NCBI GenBank assembly: GCA_001779955.1
Contig: MFES01000036.1
Coordinates: 1-9,406, forward strand
Direction: 5' to 3'
Origin: Candidatus Doudnabacteria bacterium RIFCSPHIGHO2_02_FULL_46_11
Lineage (GTDB): Bacteria; Patescibacteriota; Doudnabacteria; UBA920; 2-02-FULL-46-11
Length of the DNA stretch: 9,406 nt
The notes under the pieces were generated by a model. That model saw only the letters and a list, made by a program, of their open reading frames with translations, ran no database searches and was not told the origin of the DNA. Shown here piece by piece: positions 1-5,466 of this stretch; positions within the stretch are counted from its first letter, which is position 1; every line of letters begins with the position of its first letter. A program made the translations under genes and the position numbers.

Positions 1-14
1 TATTTTTTTATTTT

Positions 15-23
15 TGTTATACT
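15..23 (+). promoter_or_regulatory. Extended -10 promoter of the first orphan gene
   Basis: TGTTATACT matches the extended -10 pattern TGnTATAAT with one mismatch. It lies 38 bases before the first ATG, so the predicted leader is about 30 nt. A T-rich tract precedes it. The -35 region would fall at or beyond the window edge and cannot be judged. The longer string TATACTTAAG (18-27) recurs at 2457-2466 in front of the minus-strand orphan gene. Confidence 0.5.
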
Positions 24-61
24 TAAGATGAACGATAGATCCCTCTAGCAGAACGGAGGAC

Positions 62-775
62 ATGATGGGTCAGCTTATGCTAGTCGACCGTATTCCGGCC
101 GGCCGCGAGTGCGAACCCGCTCTCTGTTTATACAAAGGGGGCTTGTTTTCAGTTGGCCGGAAGATTCATGCCGACGACTGCCATAGTAATCGCGTGGCCG
201 GGGAAGTATCACAGTGGCCCTGGCTGGTATGGCGCACTGAAGAGATTCCGGTTTGGTTCTTCCGCGATGAAAGCATGGGTAATAGCGGCTGGGCCAACTA
301 CGATGAGACGCTGGATGAATGGGACTGGGCTTGGGACATTGAAGATTCTTCCGAGCCCTGGACTGATGAAGAAGAATACATCCCTTCCGGAGTCGTCGAA
401 GATGCGGACGAGCAACCTGAAAGCAATGAACCGGTTGCTACCTACCGTATTACGATGGTGTGGGGAAACGATGGGTCGTTGCTGATCATTGGCCGTACAG
501 GCCTGGTGCTCGGCGGCGTTGAAATTCCGGCTGCGTTCGTGCGTGATTTTATGGATCGGGTGCGCAATTTCAGTTTGCGGCCCGACGCGGAGACCGACTA
601 TGGCCCCTTTGGCCCCAGTAATTGCGGGCTGATGATGGGCGTTGCCAACCGTGTGCTAACGATTGGCGATGAAAAATGCGAAGCCGGCTTCCAATTTACG
701 GTCGACAGTCTGCAGGGTTTCTTGGAGATGTTGGTCGAAGGGTTGCCCGACGAGCCCGAGGCAGGGCGGCCGTAG
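62..775 (+). CDS. Hypothetical acidic, Trp-rich protein
   Basis: I do not recognise this 237-residue protein. It has no clear signal peptide or membrane segment, so it is probably cytoplasmic. The middle (about residues 75-125) is very acidic and Trp-rich, with motifs such as DEWDWAWDIEDSSEPW and then a DEEE run, and is probably disordered. The C-terminal half (about 127-230) looks folded: it opens with a strand-like stretch, YRITMVWGNDGSLLIIG. GGAGGA at 55-60 ends only 1 nt before the ATG at 62 and 4 nt before the in-frame ATG at 65, so 65 (236 residues) is the better-spaced start. The gene stands alone, with its own promoter and a hairpin after it. It looks more GC-rich than the genes that follow, by eye. 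This is consistent with an acquired or fast-evolving orphan. Confidence 0.7.
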   Translation: MMGQLMLVDRIPAGRECEPALCLYKGGLFSVGRKIHADDCHSNRVAGEVSQWPWLVWRTEEIPVWFFRDESMGNSGWANYDETLDEWDWAWDIEDSSEPWTDEEEYIPSGVVEDADEQPESNEPVATYRITMVWGNDGSLLIIGRTGLVLGGVEIPAAFVRDFMDRVRNFSLRPDAETDYGPFGPSNCGLMMGVANRVLTIGDEKCEAGFQFTVDSLQGFLEMLVEGLPDEPEAGRP

Positions 776-802
776 CAACTAGGGCATAAGCTGGATTGTT
801 AG

Positions 803-841
803 ACTGATACGACGGACCCGTTGGGCCGTCGTATTCAGTTT
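803..841 (+). terminator. Long hairpin after the first orphan gene
   Basis: ACTGATACGACGG (803-815) pairs with CCGTCGTATTCAGT (826-839) with one bulged T. The inner CCC/GGG can extend the stem. Only a short TTT follows, so it is a weak intrinsic terminator. It starts 27 nt after the stop codon of the upstream gene. Confidence 0.6.
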
Positions 842-856
842 GGAAACGAGAAGTAT

Positions 857-885
857 TTGTCAGAGAAGTTTACAGCTGATAAAAT
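857..885 (+). promoter_or_regulatory. Sigma70-type promoter for the 56-residue membrane protein
   Basis: TTGTCA (857-862), an exact 17-nt spacer and TAAAAT (880-885) give five of six matches in each hexamer. Transcription should start near 892, leaving a leader of about 28 nt before the ATG at 920. No Shine-Dalgarno sequence is visible in that leader. Confidence 0.7.
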
Positions 886-919
886 TAAACTTAATTATAG
901 AATTAATTCTAGAATTCAT

Positions 920-1090
920 ATGAGCCACAATCATTCGTCGAGTGGTTTGTACTTTTTAGGTTTCTTGGGCGCGGTTATTTATTACATCCAAGCCGCAACT
1001 ACATTTTGGATGGGCGTGCTCGGTATCCTTAAGGCCTTGGTCTGGCCGGCCTTTTTGGTGTACGAGGCCCTGAAGTTTTTGGGAATGTAA
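920..1090 (+). CDS. Small two-helix membrane protein
   Basis: A 56-residue protein with a short polar, His/Ser-rich N-terminus followed by two hydrophobic segments (about residues 10-30 and 31-50). Aromatic residues and the motifs ALVWPAFLVYEALKFL and FLGAVIYYIQ stand out. From memory it resembles a small conserved protein common in Candidate Phyla Radiation genomes; its function is unknown. The reading frame is open back to 821, but that would put the start inside the preceding terminator hairpin and upstream of the promoter at 857-885. I therefore take the ATG at 920. There is no Shine-Dalgarno sequence. It is transcribed alone, between two hairpins. Confidence 0.7.
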   Translation: MSHNHSSSGLYFLGFLGAVIYYIQAATTFWMGVLGILKALVWPAFLVYEALKFLGM

Positions 1091-1100
1091 CCAACAATAT

Positions 1101-1138
1101 AACATCCTTACATACTGGAGTATGTAAGGATGTTGTTT
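1101..1138 (+). terminator. Perfect 15-bp hairpin between the small membrane protein and DUF1905
   Basis: AACATCCTTACATAC (1101-1115) and GTATGTAAGGATGTT (1120-1134) pair perfectly around a TGGA loop, followed by GTTT. It begins 11 nt after the upstream stop. The U-tract is poor. The ribosome binding site of the next gene starts only 8 nt after the stem, so it could also act as an mRNA processing or attenuation element. Confidence 0.6.
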
Positions 1139-1149
1139 GAGAAGGAGAT

Positions 1150-1452
1150 ATGATAAAAAATACCTACAAACTAAAAGCTAAGGTTTGGGTTTATTCCGGA
1201 ATGGCTGGTTGGTATTTTTTAACTTTGCCGGAAAAACAGTCTCGGGAAATTAAAAGTCTGTTCGGTGGCGAAGCGCGGGGCTGGGGTTCGCTTCCGGTTG
1301 TTGTTGCTATCGGAAAAACATCGTGGAAAACCTCAATTTTCCCGGATAAAAAAACCGCCTGCTATCTTTTGCCGCTTAAGGCGGATGTCCGCAAAAAAGA
1401 GGGAATATCGGACGGCGATATTCTTAATTTTTCCTTGGAAATTAGAACTTGA
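1150..1452 (+). CDS. DUF1905 domain protein
   Basis: A 100-residue single-domain protein of the DUF1905 family, small beta-barrel proteins of unknown function. Recognisable parts are an N-terminal strand KAKVWVYSG (residues 9-17), the GWYFLTLP segment (20-27), RGWGSLPVVVAIG (43-55) with TSWKTSIFPDK after it, and YLLPLKADVRKKEGISDGD (72-90) with the usual Lys/Arg-rich turn before a C-terminal strand. The length is normal for a stand-alone member. AAGGAG (1142-1147) precedes the ATG by only 2 nt, which is tight but is the only Shine-Dalgarno candidate. No promoter is obvious between the hairpin and the gene, so it may depend on read-through from 857-885. The family match is from memory of the pattern. 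Confidence 0.8.
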   Translation: MIKNTYKLKAKVWVYSGMAGWYFLTLPEKQSREIKSLFGGEARGWGSLPVVVAIGKTSWKTSIFPDKKTACYLLPLKADVRKKEGISDGDILNFSLEIRT

Positions 1453-1477
1453 AAAATAAAAAAATTTGTGGTAAAGT
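1449..1477 (+). promoter_or_regulatory. Promoter predicting a leaderless transcript
   Basis: TTGAAA (1449-1454), a 17-nt spacer and TAAAGT (1472-1477) with an extended TGG just before the -10. The -10 ends 6 nt before the ATG at 1484, so the normal start site would coincide with the start codon. The -35 overlaps the stop codon of the DUF1905 gene. Confidence 0.5.
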
Positions 1478-1483
1478 GGAGGT

Positions 1484-1729
1484 ATGAAAACTCTTAGAAA
1501 AGTTAAGAAAATCCAGGAAGACTTAAATGCAGTTAAGACCAATGCCGAGGATTTTCTTGCTAAGTACAACTCAAATCTGCCGGATGCTTTTCCGCGCGCG
1601 TCGGCAGAGGCCTTGGAAAAATTCCGGGCAACCCACGCCTCGCTTTTTAATGGAATAAACGACTGGACCATAGAAAAGCACCGCAAAAAGGTGATGGATT
1701 GGCTGTCTTCAAACACCGTTACCCGTTAA
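1484..1729 (+). CDS. Small charged helical hypothetical protein
   Basis: An 81-residue protein that I do not recognise. It is rich in Lys, Glu and Ala and predicted mostly helical. One helix covers about residues 3-28, a Pro-containing turn lies around 32-38 (NLPDAFPR), a second helix covers 40-54 and a third covers 61-75 (DWTIEKHRKKVMDWL). It has no membrane segment or Cys. GGAGG (1478-1482) lies only 1 nt before the ATG, too close for normal Shine-Dalgarno use. Together with the promoter at 1449-1477 this suggests a leaderless mRNA. A strong terminator starts 4 nt after the stop, so the gene is a single-gene unit. Confidence 0.65.
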   Translation: MKTLRKVKKIQEDLNAVKTNAEDFLAKYNSNLPDAFPRASAEALEKFRATHASLFNGINDWTIEKHRKKVMDWLSSNTVTR

Positions 1730-1733
1730 TTTT

Positions 1734-1767
1734 AAAACTGCCCGAGCGAGGCAGTTTTTGCTTTTTT
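1734..1767 (+). terminator. Strong intrinsic terminator
   Basis: AAAACTGCC (1734-1742) pairs with GGCAGTTTT (1750-1758) around a 7-nt loop and runs into TTTTTGCTTTTTT. It begins 4 nt after the stop of the small helical protein and ends only 3 nt before the ATG of the GIY-YIG gene. Confidence 0.85.
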
Positions 1768-1770
1768 GAT

Positions 1771-2013
1771 ATGTATTATTTGTATATTTTGAAATGCTCT
1801 GATGGAACGCTCTACACCGGCGTGACCACCGATTTGGGCAGGCGAGTGCGCGAGCATAATTCCTCAAAGCTTGGCGCCAAATACACCCGCATGCGCCGGC
1901 CGGTGAAACTGGCGTATTCAAAAAAGTTTAAAAACAGATCCAAGGCCAGCGCCGAAGAGTATAAAATAAAAAGTTTGAACCGCACTGAAAAATTAAAATT
2001 ATTGGGTGTGTAA
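1771..2013 (+). CDS. GIY-YIG domain endonuclease (YhbQ/UPF0213-like)
   Basis: An 80-residue stand-alone GIY-YIG nuclease domain. The first motif is YLYILKCSDG (residues 4-13) and the second is YTG (15-17). The catalytic Arg is probably R24 or R25 in DLGRRVREHN, and the metal-binding Glu is probably E62 or E63 in ASAEEYKIKSL. Length and order fit single-domain members such as YhbQ. Their cellular role is poorly known; a DNA repair or mobile-element origin is possible. The frame is open to an ATG at 1699, but that start lies in the upstream gene and adds residues encoded by the terminator. The ATG at 1771 begins exactly at the domain. There is no Shine-Dalgarno sequence; a U-rich tract from the terminator abuts the start. 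Confidence 0.85.
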   Translation: MYYLYILKCSDGTLYTGVTTDLGRRVREHNSSKLGAKYTRMRRPVKLAYSKKFKNRSKASAEEYKIKSLNRTEKLKLLGV

Positions 2014-2019
2014 ACTGTC

Positions 2020-2046
2020 GCGCCGCATGGTTGTACCATGCGGCGC
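2020..2046. terminator. Shared hairpin between convergent genes
   Basis: GCGCCGCATGG (2020-2030) pairs perfectly with CCATGCGGCGC (2036-2046) around TTGTA. It lies between the stop of the GIY-YIG gene (2013) and the stop of the minus-strand gene (2068). Neither side has a good U-tract. A bidirectional terminator is the likely role. Confidence 0.65.
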
Positions 2047-2067
2047 TTGCTGTTCGGTTCGCTGAGG

Positions 2068-2421
2068 TCAGGCGAGAGCGAGTTCGGGAATCAGCGGTTC
2101 GCGGGGGAGGCTCCGTCGCCGCTCTTCCAGTTCGGCTTCCACGAATTTAAGGACTTCCTTATTCGTGAGCCAGCCGTTGTCCCAGCACACCGTGAACGCG
2201 TTGCGTGCGCGCCCTATGCGGTCCCGACGAACCGACCCGGGTGCACCCCTCTTGTACGATAGCACGCAGCCGAACCAACTGCCGTGCAGAACTGCGTGCC
2301 GCGAAAGATCTTCGCGCAGGATGGTGAGTCCGTCGTGGCTGAAATCCTGGAGCTCGCCGCGTAACTCCGTGATCCCATCCTGACGTGCGGGAACCGAGTA
2401 GCACTCTTCGAAAATCGACAT
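2068..2421 (-). CDS. Hypothetical basic protein
   Basis: A 117-residue protein that I do not recognise. It has mixed charge, two Trp in the short stretches SWFG and NGW, a basic stretch RRDRIGRARN (residues 65-74), and a C-terminal helix KEVLKFVEAELEERRRSL. It has no membrane segment. The coding strand is supported by an excellent Shine-Dalgarno sequence, AGGAGG, 6 nt before the start (2428-2433 on this strand). The shared hairpin at 2020-2046 also lies just past its stop. The GC content is visibly higher than in the genes to the right. Several overlapping open frames exist on both strands here, but only this one has a ribosome binding site. Confidence 0.65.
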   Translation of the reverse strand: MSIFEECYSVPARQDGITELRGELQDFSHDGLTILREDLSRHAVLHGSWFGCVLSYKRGAPGSVRRDRIGRARNAFTVCWDNGWLTNKEVLKFVEAELEERRRSLPREPLIPELALA

Positions 2422-2454
2422 GATGCTCCTCCTGAAAATTGTCCGTGGAGAGTG

Positions 2455-2488
2455 TCTATACTTAAGCAGAAATAATACTTACTGTCAA
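2455..2488 (-). promoter_or_regulatory. Possible promoter of the minus-strand orphan gene
   Basis: On the minus strand there is an exact TTGACA (2488-2483), but the best -10, TATAGA (2460-2455), is 22 nt away, longer than usual. Two CTTAAG palindromes (2461-2466 and 2500-2505) flank the TTGACA and could be a regulator site. The core promoter is uncertain. Confidence 0.3.
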
Positions 2489-2532
2489 AATTAACAAGAC
2501 TTAAGAAACAATAATTTGCTATTATTACTTAT

Positions 2533-2630
2533 ATGGATCCCGAACGAAGTATTAGTTATGGTTGGGTAACCAGTAGTGCGAATTACATAAATTAGTTTGG
2601 GTTTATTATTAGACTTCGTACGGGATGGAT
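2533..2630. repeat. Inverted repeat flanking the start of the sugar dehydrogenase gene
   Basis: TCCCGAACGAAGT (2538-2550) and ACTTCGTACGGGA (2613-2625) are reverse complements at 12 of 13 positions. Weaker similarity extends to 2533 and 2630. The two arms are 62 nt apart. The right arm ends on the A of the downstream ATG. Inside lies a small GGTT/AACC hairpin (2561-2570). It looks like a small dispersed palindromic element, but a second copy is not present in this window. Confidence 0.5.
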
Positions 2631-3779
2631 AGAGATTTAAAAAAGGCTCTGGCGGCTTTAGGGCTAATCGCCTTGGCGGTGATTGCCGTTGTTGCTTTTG
2701 GCGACAGAGAGATTGGATCTGAACCGGAGCAGAATTTAGAACAGGAAAGCGAGATACCGGCCGCAGATGAAGGCGGGGCCGACAGGGTTGCAACTGTTGT
2801 TGCAGAAGGCCTTGATACGCCCTGGGAAATTGTTTTTCTGCCGGATGGCGACATGCTTGTTACCGAGCGGCCGGGTGTATTGCGCAGAATTGGCAAAAGT
2901 CCTGTTGAGATAAATGTAGACGGTGTTCTTGAGCGAGGGGAGGGCGGGCTTTTAGGTCTTGCCCTGCACCCGAATTTTTCCGAAAACAATTTACTTTATT
3001 TATATTTCACGACTTCCAAAAACGGCCGGACAATAAACAGGGTGGCGCGCTATGAATTTCGTGAAAATTCGCTTTCAAACTCGCAAACATTAATCGACGA
3101 TTTGCCCGGAAGCAGTAACCACAACGGCGGCAGAATTGTTTTTGGGCCGGATAATTATCTTTATATCACCACTGGCGACGCCGGCAATTCCCAATCGGCC
3201 CAGAATATAAATTCCCTGGCCGGTAAAATTTTGCGCCTAAAAGATGACGGCTCAATTCCGCCGGACAATCCCTTTGGCAATCCGGTTTATTCCTATGGCC
3301 ACCGCAACCCGCAGGGGCTGGCCTGGGATAATTCCGGCAATCTTTGGGCAACCGAACACGGCCGCTCGGGAGCGGCTTCGGGTTATGACGAAATTAATTT
3401 TATTGAAAGAGGCGCAAATTACGGCTGGCCGAATATCGAAGGGTCTGATACTAGAGATAATATGACCGCGCCGGTAATTCATTCCGGGCCAAGCACAACC
3501 TGGGCGCCGGCTGGTTTGGCTTTCCTGGACGGCCGAATATATTTTGCCGGCTTACGCGGGGCTACACTTTATAGCGCGGACGTCGATGGCGCGGGAAAAC
3601 TTGGCCCGCTTGCAGAATACTTTAAAAATGAGTATGGCAGACTGCGGGCAGTAACTGTGGGGCCGGACGGACTATTATACATTTCTACCTCAAACCGCGA
3701 CGGACGCGGGCAGGTAAAAACCGGCGACGACAAGATAATTAAGATAACCCGCCCGAGAGCGGAAGGCTCGGGGCAATAA
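2625..3779 (+). CDS. PQQ-type glucose/sorbosone dehydrogenase, membrane-anchored
   Basis: A 384-residue six-bladed beta-propeller of the soluble glucose/sorbosone dehydrogenase (GSDH, YliI-like aldose dehydrogenase) family. These enzymes oxidise aldose sugars using the cofactor PQQ outside the cytoplasm. Residues 8-26 form one hydrophobic segment with no lipobox Cys, so it is a signal anchor or signal peptide. An acidic linker (27-53) follows. Family landmarks are GLDTPWEIVFLPDG (62-75), VTERPG (79-84), GEGGLLGLALHPNF (105-118), SNHNGGRIVFGPDNYLY (164-180) with the probable catalytic H166, YGHRNPQGLAWD (224-235) with R227, ATEHGRSG (242-249) with H245, and GRLRAVTVGPDGLLYISTS (338-356). Length is normal. 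The start is the only ATG before the hydrophobic segment; the Shine-Dalgarno sequence is absent. DUF1294 follows after 4 nt. Confidence 0.88.
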   Translation: MDRDLKKALAALGLIALAVIAVVAFGDREIGSEPEQNLEQESEIPAADEGGADRVATVVAEGLDTPWEIVFLPDGDMLVTERPGVLRRIGKSPVEINVDGVLERGEGGLLGLALHPNFSENNLLYLYFTTSKNGRTINRVARYEFRENSLSNSQTLIDDLPGSSNHNGGRIVFGPDNYLYITTGDAGNSQSAQNINSLAGKILRLKDDGSIPPDNPFGNPVYSYGHRNPQGLAWDNSGNLWATEHGRSGAASGYDEINFIERGANYGWPNIEGSDTRDNMTAPVIHSGPSTTWAPAGLAFLDGRIYFAGLRGATLYSADVDGAGKLGPLAEYFKNEYGRLRAVTVGPDGLLYISTSNRDGRGQVKTGDDKIIKITRPRAEGSGQ

Positions 3780-3783
3780 TTTT

Positions 3784-4059
3784 ATGAGCAATGATGTTTA
3801 TTTTGTCGCCCTTGTGCTTTTGGCCATAAACATGGTCAGTTTGGTTTTTGTCGGCATCGATAAAGGAAAAAGCCTGAAAAACGAAACGCGTCTGCCGGAA
3901 GCCTGGTTTTTCGTTTGTTCAGCCTTTTTAGGCGCTTTAGGGATTCTGCTTGGCATGATTGTTTTTCGGCATAAAATAAGAAAGCTTTGGTTTGTACTGG
4001 GCGTGTCGGCGATTTTGATTCAAAACGCGGTTTTGGTACTGTTTGTTTTAAAAGTATAA
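3784..4059 (+). CDS. DUF1294 family small membrane protein
   Basis: A 91-residue integral membrane protein of the DUF1294 family, function unknown. Hydrophobic helices lie at about residues 5-25, 41-60 and 68-89. The family pattern is clear: GIDKGKSLKNETRLPE (24-39) with the conserved DK and R-P-E, then FLGALGILLGMIVFRHKIRK (48-67) with the conserved Gly residues and the FRHK motif. It starts 4 nt after the stop of the sugar dehydrogenase and has no ribosome binding site of its own, so the two are very likely co-transcribed and perhaps translationally coupled. A hairpin terminator follows directly. Confidence 0.85.
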   Translation: MSNDVYFVALVLLAINMVSLVFVGIDKGKSLKNETRLPEAWFFVCSAFLGALGILLGMIVFRHKIRKLWFVLGVSAILIQNAVLVLFVLKV

Positions 4060-4060
4060 G

Positions 4061-4089
4061 CCCGGCTGGATTTGCGCCGAGCCGGGTTT
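4061..4089 (+). terminator. Intrinsic terminator after DUF1294
   Basis: CCCGGCT (4061-4067) pairs perfectly with AGCCGGG (4080-4086), followed by TTT. It starts 1 nt after the stop codon. The stem is GC-rich and the U-tract is short. Confidence 0.65.
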
Positions 4090-4177
4090 GGCGAGATGAT
4101 CGTTAGTTTTAGTTTATATCTGAATAATCTTGCGCTTATGTCAACCATACCTTAATTATAGCTAAAATTGTCAGATT

Positions 4178-4186
4178 TGGTATAAT
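4178..4186 (+). promoter_or_regulatory. Extended -10 promoter of the TspO gene
   Basis: TGGTATAAT is a perfect -10 hexamer with the extended TGn. No convincing -35 is present at the normal distance, as is usual for extended -10 promoters. The predicted leader to the ATG at 4220 is about 27 nt. Confidence 0.7.
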
Positions 4187-4219
4187 GAAACAAAGCTACT
4201 TTTAGGAAATAAACTAAAA

Positions 4220-4699
4220 ATGCATTTGCATAACTGGCTAAAGCTCGCGGTTGCGGTAGTTATCTGCGAGTTTGCGGGGGTACTGGGGTCGGTTTTTATC
4301 GTCTCCGCCATACCGGAATGGTATGCCGGTCTGGCCAAGCCCGACCTTGCGCCGCCCAACTGGATATTCGGACCGGTCTGGGCGACACTTTATTTTTTGA
4401 TGGGTCTTGCCGCTTTTCTGGTTTGGCGCCGCGGCTTAGAGCACCGCGAGGTGCGGCTGGCTCTTCAGGTGTTTGGCCTGCAGTTAATGCTCAACGCACT
4501 TTGGTCAATTATTTTTTTCGGAATGCAAATGCCGGGCTTGGCCTTGGCAGAAATAGTTATTATGTGGCTGGCGATTGTTTGGACAATCGTCGTTTTTTAT
4601 AGATTGTCGCGCCCGGCCGCTTATCTCCTTTGGCCCTACCTGGCTTGGGTGAGTTTTGCCGCGTACTTGAATTATGCAATTTGGTTTATGAATAAGTAA
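4220..4699 (+). CDS. tspO: TspO/MBR family protein
   Basis: A 159-residue five-helix membrane protein of the TspO/MBR (tryptophan-rich sensory, translocator) family, which binds porphyrins and related ligands. Landmarks are PEWYAGLAKPDLAPPNWIFG (residues 32-51) followed by PVWATLYFLMG (52-62), LNALWSIIFFG (91-101) and WPYLAWVSFAAYLN (138-151). Predicted helices lie at about 8-30, 52-70, 82-101, 106-127 and 133-157. The length is typical. It has its own extended -10 promoter and no obvious Shine-Dalgarno sequence. The DUF378 membrane protein follows after 45 nt with no strong terminator between, so the two may share a transcript. A porphyrin or stress role here is inferred from the family only. 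Confidence 0.9.
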   Translation: MHLHNWLKLAVAVVICEFAGVLGSVFIVSAIPEWYAGLAKPDLAPPNWIFGPVWATLYFLMGLAAFLVWRRGLEHREVRLALQVFGLQLMLNALWSIIFFGMQMPGLALAEIVIMWLAIVWTIVVFYRLSRPAAYLLWPYLAWVSFAAYLNYAIWFMNK

Positions 4700-4744
4700 A
4701 AAAGCAAAGGTCGCAGGCTTTATTAAAATAAATTTCCAAAAATT

Positions 4745-4942
4745 ATGAAGTCATTAGGTATGATTGCCATGATCTTAGTGGTGGTTGGCGCCATCAACTG
4801 GGGACTGGTCGGCCTTTTTGAGTTTGACGTAGTTGAGGCCATTTTCGGCGATATGTCCGGAATCTCCCGCGTCGTTTATACTTTGGTAGGTTTGAGCGGC
4901 GTTTACGTGGTAGCGGCCAAACCGGGCATGATGAAGGGCTAG
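4745..4942 (+). CDS. DUF378 family small membrane protein
   Basis: A 65-residue protein of the DUF378 (YuzA-like) family, function unknown. Helix 1 covers about residues 4-26, containing the signature GAINWGLVGLF (15-25). Helix 2 covers about 40-58, containing SRVVYTLVGLSGVY (41-54). The C-terminus is short and basic. Length and both signatures match the family fully. There is no Shine-Dalgarno sequence in the A/T-rich leader. A weak GCTTT-ended hairpin (about 4702-4723) lies between it and the TspO gene, so co-transcription is likely but not certain. Confidence 0.88.
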   Translation: MKSLGMIAMILVVVGAINWGLVGLFEFDVVEAIFGDMSGISRVVYTLVGLSGVYVVAAKPGMMKG

Positions 4943-4964
4943 TTGCCCTATTGCCTGACAGTAT

Positions 4965-4999
4965 AAAAACCAGTCGGCGGGTGCATATAGCACCCGCCG
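4965..4999 (-). terminator. Intrinsic terminator of the minus-strand orphan
   Basis: CGGCGGGTGC (4975-4984) pairs perfectly with GCACCCGCCG (4990-4999) around a 5-nt loop. Read on the minus strand, the stem starts 1 nt after the stop codon and is followed by ACTGGTTTTT, a fair U-tract. On the plus strand no U-tract follows, so it serves the minus-strand gene. Confidence 0.75.
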
Positions 5000-5000
5000 G

Positions 5001-5312
5001 TTAGTTACGCGACCGTTGGTTTAGGCGCCAATAGTCATTATAGGCAGCCCGGCCGTATCGCCCCAGGGCGCAGTTATAGATATCTTCGTCGTCCCTGGTT
5101 TCTGCCAGGAGTTCGAGGTTTCGCATTTCCCCAAGCATTGTCCTGTACGCCGGATCCGACATATTTCCAAAGGAGACAAGATGTGTGCCGTGGCCGGCGA
5201 CTATGATAGCATGAAGCATATTCCAGGCGATTGGGTGGTCTATTATATACTGCAGCGCCTGCACGTATTTTTCTTCCGGCTCGATTGAACCGGGCGCGTA
5301 ATTATAGCCCAT
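5001..5312 (-). CDS. Hypothetical protein
   Basis: A 103-residue protein that I do not recognise. It is probably cytoplasmic and mostly helical, with aromatic residues throughout. Visible stretches are EEKYVQALQYIIDHPIAW (residues 13-30), a His-containing HAIIVAGHGTHLVSFG (34-49), and a polar C-terminus RYGRAAYNDYWRLNQRSRN. Support for a real gene comes from GGGGGA 4 nt before the start codon (minus strand) and a strong terminator beginning directly after the stop. It is transcribed divergently from the beta-CASP nuclease gene. It is single, and its composition is like that of the other two orphans in this window. Confidence 0.65.
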   Translation of the reverse strand: MGYNYAPGSIEPEEKYVQALQYIIDHPIAWNMLHAIIVAGHGTHLVSFGNMSDPAYRTMLGEMRNLELLAETRDDEDIYNCALGRYGRAAYNDYWRLNQRSRN

Positions 5313-5390
5313 AAGTCCCCCGATTCGGTGATTTGCCGGAGATCTGTCCGTGAACTGTATATTTTTGCAATAATCGGGCTAATAGTCAAA

Positions 5391-5422
5391 CGGACATACG
5401 GTGATTTATTTGGTATTATAAT
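5391..5422 (+). promoter_or_regulatory. Promoter of the beta-CASP nuclease gene
   Basis: An extended -10, TGGTATTAT (5411-5419), overlaps a perfect TATAAT (5417-5422). CGGACA at 5391-5396, 17 nt before TATTAT, is a partial -35. CGGACA is also the end of an inverted repeat, TGTCCGT (5345-5351) with ACGGACA (5390-5396), in this divergent intergenic gap; a regulator site is possible but unproven. The leader would be about 40-45 nt. Confidence 0.55.
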
Positions 5423-5466
5423 AAAAAGTTTTAAATAAAAGTTAAAATAAATTTCTAACGGGTAAA

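Noticed and set aside
821..919. Longer 89-residue version of the small membrane protein starting in the 821 region
   Set aside because: That start lies inside the preceding terminator hairpin and upstream of the promoter at 857-885. The extra 33 residues are polar and unlike the rest.
2038..2404. Several overlapping open frames on both strands around the minus-strand orphan
   Set aside because: Only the 2421-2068 frame has a good ribosome binding site and a terminator in the right place. The others are GC-driven open frames.
4168..4173. TTGTCA as a -35 for the TspO promoter
   Set aside because: It lies only 7 nt from the TATAAT, far too close. The extended TGG explains the promoter without it.
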